From the NCBI RefSeq assembly GCF_900109495.1, contig NZ_FOAA01000005.1, forward strand, positions 62,001-126,000: a stretch of 64,000 nucleotides of DNA. The letters run 5' to 3'. This stretch comes from Ectothiorhodospira marina. GTDB lineage: Bacteria; Pseudomonadota; Gammaproteobacteria; Ectothiorhodospirales; Ectothiorhodospiraceae. A program made the translations under genes and the position numbers. The notes under the pieces are model-generated. The model did no database searches. It was not told the DNA's origin and saw only the letters and a program-made list of their open reading frames with translations. Every line of letters begins with the position of its first letter. Position 1 is the stretch's first letter. Of the stretch, positions 7,985 through 15,860 are shown one piece after another.

Positions 7985-8749
7985 GTGACCCGACCCCAGC
8001 CATCCCTGCTGCTCTACCTGCGCGCCACACTGTTCTGGGCCGGTTTTGCCGGCTCCACCGTCGTGTTCGCCTGCTTCTTCCCCTTGCTCACCCTCCTGGA
8101 CTGGCACGGTCGATTCCGTGTCCTTTCCCGGTGGACCCACTTCAACGTCTGGTGGCTCAAGGTCACCTGCGGTCTGGGCTTCGAGGTCACCGGCACCGAA
8201 CACCTGGCTGGAGAAGCCAAGGTGCTGCTCTGCAAGCACCAGTCCACCTGGGAGACCCTGGGGCTGCAGCGGGTGATCCCGCCCCAGGTCTGGGTGCTCA
8301 AGAAGGAACTGATGCGCATCCCCCTGTTCGGCTGGGGGATGTCCCTGGTCGATCCCATCGCCGTGGACCGCTCGGCCGGACGCAAGGCCATCAGCCAGCT
8401 GGTCAAACAGGGACTGGACAGGCTGCAGCGGGGCCTGTGGGTGGTGATCTTCCCGGAGGGCACCCGCACCGCCCCCGGGGAGCGAGGTCGTTACAAGCTG
8501 GGCGGCGCGGTCCTGGCCGCCCGCAGCGGTCGTCCGGTGATCCCCGTGGCCCACAACGCCGGGCTATATTGGCCCAAGGGCAGCTTCATCAAATATCCCG
8601 GCACCATCCGCATGGAGATCGGCCCGCCGATCCCCACACAGGGCCGCAAGGCCGATGAGATCATGGCCGACGCGGAAGCGTGGATCGAGACCCGCACCCA
8701 TGTCCTATGCGGGATCCCCGAAAGCCCGCAGACCCCGACCGGTTCGTAA
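7985..8749 (+). CDS. 1-acyl-sn-glycerol-3-phosphate acyltransferase (PlsC/LptA type)
   Basis: Probable membrane enzyme adding the second acyl chain to lysophosphatidic acid. The start is GTG (7985); no closer ATG is in frame. An N-terminal hydrophobic segment (about 17-37) is followed by acyltransferase motif I, KHQSTWETL, where the usual HX4D is HX4E, a variant typical of the PlsC subgroup found near gmhB in Pseudomonas. Motif III is FPEGTRTAPGE and motif IV is VIPVAHNAG. Length is 254 residues. An LPS-related acyltransferase role cannot be excluded. Confidence 0.85.
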   Translation: MTRPQPSLLLYLRATLFWAGFAGSTVVFACFFPLLTLLDWHGRFRVLSRWTHFNVWWLKVTCGLGFEVTGTEHLAGEAKVLLCKHQSTWETLGLQRVIPPQVWVLKKELMRIPLFGWGMSLVDPIAVDRSAGRKAISQLVKQGLDRLQRGLWVVIFPEGTRTAPGERGRYKLGGAVLAARSGRPVIPVAHNAGLYWPKGSFIKYPGTIRMEIGPPIPTQGRKADEIMADAEAWIETRTHVLCGIPESPQTPTGS

Positions 8750-8754
8750 AGCCC

Positions 8755-11007
8755 TCACGCCGCCCCAGAGGGATCCGCACCCAGTGCAACGGACTCCAGG
8801 GGCACCGGGTGGCCGATGTGATGACCCTGGACATAGTCCACCCCCATCTCCCGTAGCACCTGCAGGATGGCGTCCGATTCCACGAACTCAGCAATGGTGC
8901 GCTTGCCCATCACGTGCGCGATGTCGTTGATGGACTGCACCAGCGCCCGGTCGGTCTCGTCCTGGGCGATATCGCGCACGAACAGACCGTCGATCTTCAG
9001 ATAATGCACCGGCAGGTTGCGGAGATAGCCAAAGGACGACATGCCACTGCCAAAGTCATCCAGGGAGAAGCGGCAGCCGAGCGAACCCAAGGACGAGAAC
9101 AGGTGCCGGGCATTGTCCAGATTGCATATCGCCACGGTCTCGGTCACCTCGAAACAGAACTTCTCCGGCGGCAGGTTCGACTCCTGCAAGGCCTCCAGCA
9201 GGAATTTGAGAAACTCGCTGTTGCCCACTGAATGTCCCGACAGGTTGATGGCACAGGCATCCAGGGCATCCAGGCGATCACGCTGATTGCTCATCCATGC
9301 CAGCGTCTGGCGCACCACCCAGCGGTCGATCCGGGTCGACAGGTTGTAGCGTTCCGCCGCCGGCAGGAAGGCCGCCGGGGGAATGAGCTTGTCGTCGTGA
9401 TCGCGCATGCGCACCAGGATCTCGAAGTGTGCTCCTGCGTCCTTCCCCTCGAGGGCCGCCGGCCGGATGGGCTGGCAGAACAGTTGCAACCCATTGTTCT
9501 CCACTGCCGAGTGGATGCGGTTTACCCAGTGCATATCCCCCTGCATTCGCATCAGGCTGGTATCGTCCTTGTTGAAGGCATGCACCTGGTTACGCCCCGT
9601 CTCCTTGGCGGCGTTGCAGGCGGTATCGGCAGCGGAGAGCAGGGTGAGGCCACTGCTGCTCTGGCGGCTGACGGGCACCAGCCCCACACTCACGGTGAGG
9701 GAGAACTGAAGGTTCTCCCAGGGGAAGCGATAATTTTCCACCAGTTTGCGCATGTCCTCAGCCAGGCCCATGGCCTGCTCAGGACTGACTTCGTGCAGTA
9801 TCGCCGCAAACTCGTCCCCTCCCAGGCGTGCCAGCGCATCTCCGGGACGGACGTGATCGGTGAACAAGGTGGCAATGCGGCGCAGCAATTCATCCCCGGC
9901 CTGATGGCCGCTGGTGTCATTGACCAGCTTGAACTGGTCCAGGTCCAGGTAGGCCAGCGCGTGTTGAACGTGCCGATGCCGGGCGTCGTGCAGGGCACGC
10001 TCCAGACGGAACATGAGTTCACGGCGATTGAGTAGGCCGGTGAGGGGGTCGTGACTCGCCTGATAGTCCAGCTGGGTGGACATGGAACGGTATTCCGTCG
10101 CGTCCTGAAAGGTCGCCACGGCGCCGCTGGCGGCGGTCCCCGCGCGAAGCGGTGTGATGCCCAGATGGACCGGCAGGGCCCGGCGATCCCGGCGCCATAA
10201 TACGGTGTCCTGCCGCTCCACGGCCTCCCCGGTGTGCAGCACGTGATGCAGAGGTGAATCCGGCCAGGCCACGGGCGTGCCGTCCTCCTGGGCCTTCATG
10301 AGCAGGCCATGGGCCTGGCGGCCCAGCAGGTCGGGCCGTGCATAGCCCAGTTGTGTGAGTGCTTGCTGGTTCACGTAGGTGATCTGCCCCTGTGCGTCCA
10401 CCGCGAACAGCGCCATGGGCGCCTGATCCAGTAGCTGGTGCAGATGTCGGGCCAGTTGCGGGGCCTCCGTGAGGGCAGGGGACGCGGGTGGATGGGCGGG
10501 CTCCTTGGCCAGCGTGGCGTGCGCTTCTTGGGGTGATTCCAGGATCTCCATCATCAGGCCCTGGATGACCGCGCGCTCGGGGCGGCCGTCATGGACGTAG
10601 GCCCCCATGTCCCGAACCCAGTGGGCCTGACCGTTTTGGTCCTGAAGTCGATACTCCAGGCAGTAAGCACGTTGGGCTTCGCGAGTCTCCTGCAGGGCCG
10701 TGAGTACCGAAGCCCGGTCATCGGGGTGAAGGTGAGCCAGCCAGCGGTCGTGATCCTTGAGAAACCGGCCCTTGCCCTGGCCGCCCATCCACTGCTTGAG
10801 GCGCGGACTGACGTAAATGCGCTGCAGTTCATCCACGGCCTTGGCCATGTAGGGGATCATGGTGGGCATGCGGTCAACGCCCTGCCAGGCATCGGGCACC
10901 CTGTCCATGGCATGCACCTGGGCGATGATGCGTTCGAGGTCATCGGGCGCGGCCTTGCCCTTCGCCCGGGAGGGGCCGCTGGGCGGCCGGGTTTCAGTCT
11001 TGCGCAT
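8755..11007 (-). CDS. PAS-PAS-GGDEF-EAL cyclic-di-GMP protein
   Basis: A soluble 750-residue signalling protein. In order: a PAS_3-type domain (about 60-160), a second PAS (about 190-300; PMALFAVDAQGQITYVNQQAL), a GGDEF domain (about 315-480) with an intact LGGDEFAAIL active site and an RxxD inhibitory I-site (RPGD) five residues before it, and an EAL domain (about 500-745). In the EAL domain the signature is FEILVRM, with downstream FEVTETVAI, SLDDFGSG and LKIDGLFV, so phosphodiesterase residues look present. The ATG at 11007 follows AGGGAGA and is preferred to a GTG 15 bp upstream. No membrane segment is seen, and the signal sensed is unknown. Confidence 0.9.
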   Translation of the reverse strand: MRKTETRPPSGPSRAKGKAAPDDLERIIAQVHAMDRVPDAWQGVDRMPTMIPYMAKAVDELQRIYVSPRLKQWMGGQGKGRFLKDHDRWLAHLHPDDRASVLTALQETREAQRAYCLEYRLQDQNGQAHWVRDMGAYVHDGRPERAVIQGLMMEILESPQEAHATLAKEPAHPPASPALTEAPQLARHLHQLLDQAPMALFAVDAQGQITYVNQQALTQLGYARPDLLGRQAHGLLMKAQEDGTPVAWPDSPLHHVLHTGEAVERQDTVLWRRDRRALPVHLGITPLRAGTAASGAVATFQDATEYRSMSTQLDYQASHDPLTGLLNRRELMFRLERALHDARHRHVQHALAYLDLDQFKLVNDTSGHQAGDELLRRIATLFTDHVRPGDALARLGGDEFAAILHEVSPEQAMGLAEDMRKLVENYRFPWENLQFSLTVSVGLVPVSRQSSSGLTLLSAADTACNAAKETGRNQVHAFNKDDTSLMRMQGDMHWVNRIHSAVENNGLQLFCQPIRPAALEGKDAGAHFEILVRMRDHDDKLIPPAAFLPAAERYNLSTRIDRWVVRQTLAWMSNQRDRLDALDACAINLSGHSVGNSEFLKFLLEALQESNLPPEKFCFEVTETVAICNLDNARHLFSSLGSLGCRFSLDDFGSGMSSFGYLRNLPVHYLKIDGLFVRDIAQDETDRALVQSINDIAHVMGKRTIAEFVESDAILQVLREMGVDYVQGHHIGHPVPLESVALGADPSGAA

Positions 11008-11050
11008 GGGTCTCCCTGACACGGGGTCCTGTTGTGCCTGCAGCTCCAGA

Positions 11051-11818
11051 CTATAGACCAGCCAAGGGGTTACAGGGCAGGGGGGCGCTGGAAAGCAGCC
11101 CGCGCAGCACTTCGCCCGCCAGGGTGAGCCCGAATAAGGCGGGCAGATAGGAGATCGTACCGTTCACCGCGCGAGGTCGACCGGAGACTTGTCCATCGAT
11201 GGGGCGGTGTTCGCTTCCCTTGATAGGGGTCTCGGTGGAGTACACCACCGGGTAATCCAGGTGCCCCCCCAGACGACGCAGGCGCTTGCGCAGTTCCCGC
11301 GCCAGGGGGCACTTCTCGGTGGCCGCCAGCTGGCCCACGCGAATGGCGGTGGGGTCCAGTCGTCCTCCGGCCCCCATGCTGGAGACCACTGCCAGACCAC
11401 GTTCCTGGCAGGCATGGATCAGTGCCGCCTTGCAGGCAATGGAGTCGATACCGTCCAGCACGAAGTCGCAGGTGTCCGGCAACAAATCGGTGACATTATC
11501 GGGGCTGAGGAAGTCCTGTCGCACAGTGACCCGCGCTACCGGGTTGATGTCGGCAATGCGCTCGGCCATCACCTGTGCCTTGGGGCGTCCCAGAGTGGAG
11601 TGCAGTGCCACCAGTTGACGATTGAGGTTGGAAGGGCCCACCACGTCGTGATCCAGCAGGGTCAGGTGGCCAACGCCAGCCCGGGCAATGGCCTCGGCGG
11701 CACTGGCGCCCACTCCGCCCAGGCCAGCAATGAAGACGTGGCAGCGGCCCAGGTGTTCCAGGCCGGCGTTGCCCAGGAGCATGCGGGTGCGTTCGTGGAT
11801 GTCGGGTGTTTCGGTCAC
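11051..11818 (-). CDS. tcdA: tRNA threonylcarbamoyladenosine dehydratase
   Basis: E1-like enzyme that cyclises t6A37 to ct6A in ANN-decoding tRNAs using ATP. The Rossmann ATP-binding motif GLGGVGASAAEAIARAG lies near residue 38, followed by the metal and ATP segment LLDHDVVGPSNLNRQLVAL and the DFVLDGIDSIACKAALI strand, all typical of the YgdL/TcdA subgroup of the ThiF/MoeB family. I chose the GTG at 11818, giving 255 residues (E. coli 268). A longer frame runs into the preceding TatD gene, whose stop is 7 bp upstream of this start, so the two are likely cotranscribed. Confidence 0.88.
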   Translation of the reverse strand: MTETPDIHERTRMLLGNAGLEHLGRCHVFIAGLGGVGASAAEAIARAGVGHLTLLDHDVVGPSNLNRQLVALHSTLGRPKAQVMAERIADINPVARVTVRQDFLSPDNVTDLLPDTCDFVLDGIDSIACKAALIHACQERGLAVVSSMGAGGRLDPTAIRVGQLAATEKCPLARELRKRLRRLGGHLDYPVVYSTETPIKGSEHRPIDGQVSGRPRAVNGTISYLPALFGLTLAGEVLRGLLSSAPLPCNPLAGL

Positions 11819-11825
11819 GGATGGC

Positions 11826-12611
11826 TCAATCGTCAGATGATGCGGGCAGCTGGAACAGACGGCGGGCATTGTCGGCGGTGGCCCGGGCCACATTGAGCGG
11901 ACTGTCGTCGCGGAGCTGGGCCAGGGTGTGGATGATCTCGGGCAGAAATGCCGGTTCGTTGCGTTCCCCCCGGTGGGATGCGCTGGGCTGATCAGGGGCG
12001 TCAGTCTCCACCAGAATGCCCTCCAGGGGCAGTTCGCTCACCAAGCGCCGCAGGCGCTGGGCGCGGGGGTGGGTGATGGGTCCGCCAAAGCCCAGCAGCA
12101 TCCCCTGCTCCAGCAGCTTGTCGGCCTGCTGGCGGCTGCCGGAAAAACTGTGCACGACGCCCGTGAGGCGTGGTCTTTCGCGCACTGCCCGGGTGACCTT
12201 GTCCACGGCGCGGCGGGCGTGGACGATCACGGGCAACCCGAACTGCACCGCCAGGTCCAGTTGAGCGGTGAAATAGGTCCATTGGTCATCAAAGTCCAGG
12301 CCCTCCACAAAGCAGTCCAGGCCACATTCGCCCACGGCCACTGCCTGTTCACGGCCGAGCCAGTCAGCCAGTTCCTCCAGGTGCCCGAGCTGGTGCCGGT
12401 CCAGGTAAACCGGGTGCAGACCATAGGCCGGGTGAATGCCGGGGTAGCGACGGGCCACATCACGGACCTTTTCCCAGTGATAACGGTCAATGGCCGGCAC
12501 AACCTGGGCCCCCACGCCAGCGTCGCGGGCCCGCGCCCAGCAGGTGTCCCGGTCGGGATCGAAGGCCGCCACGTCGAAGTGGCAGTGACTATCTATACTG
12601 AGAGAAGGCAT
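11826..12611 (-). CDS. TatD-family hydrolase (YjjV-like)
   Basis: A metal-dependent TIM-barrel nuclease of 261 residues. The metal ligands are visible in order: DSHCHFD at the N terminus, the first-strand Glu in VGECGLD, IVHARRA and the VHSFSG histidine, and the late ETDAPDQ aspartate. Family members act on DNA or remove damaged 3' ends; the exact substrate is not deducible here. It is followed closely by tcdA on the same strand. The gene resembles yjjV slightly more than tatD, but I do not assign a symbol. Confidence 0.88.
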   Translation of the reverse strand: MPSLSIDSHCHFDVAAFDPDRDTCWARARDAGVGAQVVPAIDRYHWEKVRDVARRYPGIHPAYGLHPVYLDRHQLGHLEELADWLGREQAVAVGECGLDCFVEGLDFDDQWTYFTAQLDLAVQFGLPVIVHARRAVDKVTRAVRERPRLTGVVHSFSGSRQQADKLLEQGMLLGFGGPITHPRAQRLRRLVSELPLEGILVETDAPDQPSASHRGERNEPAFLPEIIHTLAQLRDDSPLNVARATADNARRLFQLPASSDD

Positions 12612-12714
12612 GACTCAAGAATAACCCCAAACCCCGGGGCGTTGAAAAAATCATCGGGGGGCGACAGGTTATAGGTGTATCGATTGAGGCCCATCAAGGG
12701 CCAAGGGAAATCTC

Positions 12715-13455
12715 ATGGCAGGTTGGTTAACGGGCGAGGTGGTTGAACTCAAGCGCTGGACGCAGCGACTGTACTCGCTGCGGGTGGAGGCGCCCGTGGA
12801 TGAGTTCAAGGCGGGGCAGTTCAACCGGTTGGGAGTCACCATCGAGGGGGAGCGCGTTGCCCGGCCCTATTCCTACGTGAATGCGCCCGAAGAACGGCCG
12901 CTGGATTTCTACTTCATTACCGTGCCGGAAGGGGCCTTGACCCATCGTCTGCAGGAGATGGGCCCCGGAGACACGGTGGAACTGATGTCCCGCGCCAACG
13001 GCTTCTTTGTGATGGATGAGGTTCCCGATGCCGATGTCCTGTGGATGTTCGCCACTGGCACCGCGCTTGGGCCCTACCTGTCCATGCTCAAGACGGAGAC
13101 GCCCTGGCAACGTTTCGACAAGGTGGTGCTGGTGCACGCCGTGCGTACTGCCGAGGAGCTGACCTATCAGAAGACCATCCAGGACTTTCGCGATCGAGGC
13201 AGCCAGTTCCAGTTCGTTCCCTTTGTCAGTCGCGAGGAAGTCCGGGGGACCCTGCCGGGGCGGGTGCCGGCGGCCATCGAGAACGGTCTGCTGGAGCGGC
13301 ATACGGGGTTGCCGCTGACGCCGGACGTGTCTCAGGTGATGATCTGCGGCAATCCGGATATGGTCACCGACACCAGCGCCGTGCTCAAGGCGCGAGGCAT
13401 GACACGCAATCGGCGCCGTGAGCCGGGCCATATCACCACCGAGAATTACTGGTGA
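12715..13455 (+). CDS. fpr: Ferredoxin/flavodoxin--NADP+ reductase
   Basis: FAD-containing cytosolic reductase passing electrons between NADPH and ferredoxin or flavodoxin. The FAD site is RPYSYVNAP (about residues 50-58). The NADP domain begins with WMFATGTALGPYLSML, and CGNPDMVTDTSAVL lies near the end. At 246 residues and ending in EPGHITTENYW, whose aromatic terminus stacks on FAD, it is a clear subclass I bacterial Fpr. It is divergent from the TatD gene and convergent with the Zur-type regulator. Confidence 0.95.
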   Translation: MAGWLTGEVVELKRWTQRLYSLRVEAPVDEFKAGQFNRLGVTIEGERVARPYSYVNAPEERPLDFYFITVPEGALTHRLQEMGPGDTVELMSRANGFFVMDEVPDADVLWMFATGTALGPYLSMLKTETPWQRFDKVVLVHAVRTAEELTYQKTIQDFRDRGSQFQFVPFVSREEVRGTLPGRVPAAIENGLLERHTGLPLTPDVSQVMICGNPDMVTDTSAVLKARGMTRNRRREPGHITTENYW

Positions 13456-13473
13456 CGTGGGGTGGAGACAAAG

Positions 13474-13971
13474 TCATGACCCCGCATCCCGCTGCCTGGC
13501 ACATTGCCGGCATAGGCCTCGCCCCTCCACAACCGGCTGATCCAGTGCAAAGCCCTGGGCCGAGGCCTTCTGGCGCAAGGCCTCGGTGACCCCGGCATCG
13601 GCCAATTCCGTCACCACGCCGCATTGCCGACAGATGAGCAGCAGCGTGTCGTGGGCCTGCTCGGGCTGGATGCAGCCCACATAACCATTGAGACTCTCGA
13701 TGCGATGCACCAGGCCCTGGGTCAGCAGAAACTCCAGCGCCCGGTACACGGTGGGCGGCTTCACGGTGTGGTCATCCGAGCTGAGCTGATGAATCAGTTC
13801 ATAGGCCTTCACCGCCTCATGGCTTTGCCAGATCTGTTCCAGCACCCGTTTTCTCAGGGGCGTGAGGCGCACGCCCCGTTCCCGGCACAGGCGCTCGGCG
13901 CTGTCCATGGCGCCACGGATGCAGGCGGCATGGTCATGATGGGGCTCGGCATGAGGTGAGTTTTGTGCCAT
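13474..13971 (-). CDS. zur: Fur-family transcriptional regulator, Zur type
   Basis: A winged-helix metalloregulator probably repressing zinc uptake. The DNA-binding half has RLTPLRKRVLEQIWQS and KPPTVYRALEFLLTQGLVHRIES, the exact Zur-like arrangement. The dimerisation half has the structural zinc cysteines CRQCG and CRQCA near the end. The N terminus is His-rich (HAEPHHDH). The start is uncertain: I use the ATG at 13971 (165 residues; E. coli Zur is 171), but ATGs at 14001-14004 are also possible and none has a strong ribosome site. Fur or PerR is less likely because the C-terminal pattern fits Zur. Confidence 0.82.
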   Translation of the reverse strand: MAQNSPHAEPHHDHAACIRGAMDSAERLCRERGVRLTPLRKRVLEQIWQSHEAVKAYELIHQLSSDDHTVKPPTVYRALEFLLTQGLVHRIESLNGYVGCIQPEQAHDTLLLICRQCGVVTELADAGVTEALRQKASAQGFALDQPVVEGRGLCRQCARQRDAGS

Positions 13972-14188
13972 CAGGGCGCTCGTGTGACTGCCATGGCCCC
14001 TCATCATACTCAGGTGGAAGGTCAGACCGCCATCTGTCGGCCGGTCGCTCATGAGTGGACGCGCTCCGGGGCTTGGGATAAGGTTGAAAACAGATCAATC
14101 GCAGGCCGGTCATGAGGTGCGAGCCGGGAAGATCACACCATACAGGCAGGTAACCAAAGGGCCGGCCCATGGGGTAGTCAGGGACAGG

Positions 14189-14653
14189 ATGAAAGGGAAT
14201 GGCTTCGTGTTCAGGGGACTGAAGGCCGTGGCTCGCATGTGTCTGTTGTCATGGATCCTGCTGATCGTGCCATCGGCCAACGCCGACCCCCCTCCGATGG
14301 TCATCGCCCATGAATCTCTCCAGGACGATGTCATCACCCTGCCCATGCTCCGGGCCATCTTCAGCATGCGCCTGCACAGCCTGCAAGGAGAGCGCCTCAC
14401 CGTGTTCGTACTGGACACTCGCCACCCGGACCACGAGGCCTTCAGCAAGGAAGTGCTCGGCGTCTTTCCCTACCAGTTGCAGAATGCCTGGAACCGGGTG
14501 ATCTACTCGGGAACGGGTCGAGGCCCGGTCATTGTGGAGTCCCCGCAGGAGATGCTGCGTCGGGTGGGGCAGACTCCCGGGGGGATTGGTTACGTGGGCG
14601 CCCCGGTGGATCATCCGGACGTTCGAGTGATCAGCATGGAGGCTGGGCGATGA
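14189..14653 (+). CDS. Periplasmic PBP-like (phosphate-binding-type) domain protein
   Basis: A 154-residue exported protein. The start at 14189 follows AGGGACAGG and gives a signal peptide ending near SANADPPP. The mature part (VITLPMLRAIFSMRLHSLQGERLTVFVL..., later GGIGYVG) resembles the small PstS-like solute-binding domains found beside porins and sensor proteins, in which the GxIGYV segment is the conserved end. The ligand is not identifiable. The stop overlaps the next start by 4 bp (ATGA). It probably feeds the adjacent porin and membrane GGDEF/EAL sensor. Confidence 0.72.
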   Translation: MKGNGFVFRGLKAVARMCLLSWILLIVPSANADPPPMVIAHESLQDDVITLPMLRAIFSMRLHSLQGERLTVFVLDTRHPDHEAFSKEVLGVFPYQLQNAWNRVIYSGTGRGPVIVESPQEMLRRVGQTPGGIGYVGAPVDHPDVRVISMEAGR

Positions 14654-15858
14654 AACGCCGGGGCCAGGGCGTCTGTCTCTCTCTGGCAGTACTTGGGAGC
14701 CTGTGGGGGGCGCCTGTACAAGCCGGCGGGCCGCTGGAACTGCATGGATTTGCCAGCCAGGGCTATCTTTACTCCAATGGCAACGACTATTACGGGCCGA
14801 GCCGCGATGGCAGCTTCGAGTTGACGGAACTGGGGATCAATGCCCGGTATGCCGTCACCCCGTCCCTGTCGCTGGCTGCCCAGGTGGTGAGCCGGCGTGC
14901 CGGTGAGTTGTATGACGGTGATCCTCGCCTGGATTACGGTTTTGTGGATTACCGCTTTCTGGACGGTCCGTTGATTGGCGGTGTCCGCCTCGGTCGCGCC
15001 AAGATTCCCATCGGCTTCTACAATGAGACCCGGGACGTGGCCACCACGCGGCCGGGGATTCTCCTGCCTCAGACCGTCTATGTGGAGGGGCTGGGTGTAC
15101 GGGATTTCTACATCGGTGCGGATGGATTGCATACCTATTGGCAGTGGTTCACGGATCGAGGCCTGTTCCAGTTCGATCTGGGAGTGGCCGTGCCCGCGAC
15201 CCTGCAGGAGGAGACCCAGGCCGCCTTCCTGCGCACCCAGGATGCCCCGGGAGACCTGAAACTGACCAGCGGGCAGAATGCCCGGTTGCTTTATGAAAGG
15301 GATGGGGGCGCCCTGCGCTTGGGGGCCACCTATTCCCGGGTGCGTACCGAGTATCGCCCTGGTGACCTGACCAGCCCTCCCCTGGCGGCCGGTGAGACCT
15401 CGGTGGATGCTCTGGTGCTGAGCGCCGAATGGAACCGCGAGCGATTGAGCCTGACCACCGAGGGGGTCATCCGGCGTCTTCACCCCAAGGGTTACGGACC
15501 GCTCACCGGAGATGCTTACACCGAGGCCGGTTACTATCTTCAGGGTACCTATCGTTTCAACCATCAATGGGAGGGGGTTGTGCGTCACGAACAGCACTGG
15601 AACGATACCCGTGACCGCAGCGGCACGCGCCAGTCCCGCGAGTTCGAACCGTTACCGCGGGCGCCGCATCGCTTTTATCAGCATCAATGGACCGTGGGCG
15701 CGGGCTGGCGGCCGACCCCCCAATGGTTGCTGCGGGCCGAGTGGCACCACATTGAGGGTACAGCCCTCACGCCCCTGGCAGACAATCCGCAATTCGATCA
15801 GGGGGGCGGGCAGGTGCGTTGGGATCTGTTTGCCCTTCAGGCCTCGTACACCTTTTGA
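14650..15858 (+). CDS. Outer-membrane porin-like beta-barrel protein
   Basis: 402 residues with a signal peptide (MKRRGQGVCLSLAVLGSLWGAPVQA) and a mature region of alternating amphipathic strands ending in ...LFALQASYTF, with the C-terminal Phe required by the BAM machinery. Early residues LHGFASQGYLYSNGNDYYG resemble porins that accompany solute-binding domains of the previous gene's type. Substrate is unknown. It is translationally coupled to the PBP-like gene, and the next gene starts 2 bp after its stop, so the three form one operon. Confidence 0.8.
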   Translation: MKRRGQGVCLSLAVLGSLWGAPVQAGGPLELHGFASQGYLYSNGNDYYGPSRDGSFELTELGINARYAVTPSLSLAAQVVSRRAGELYDGDPRLDYGFVDYRFLDGPLIGGVRLGRAKIPIGFYNETRDVATTRPGILLPQTVYVEGLGVRDFYIGADGLHTYWQWFTDRGLFQFDLGVAVPATLQEETQAAFLRTQDAPGDLKLTSGQNARLLYERDGGALRLGATYSRVRTEYRPGDLTSPPLAAGETSVDALVLSAEWNRERLSLTTEGVIRRLHPKGYGPLTGDAYTEAGYYLQGTYRFNHQWEGVVRHEQHWNDTRDRSGTRQSREFEPLPRAPHRFYQHQWTVGAGWRPTPQWLLRAEWHHIEGTALTPLADNPQFDQGGGQVRWDLFALQASYTF

Positions 15859-15860
15859 TC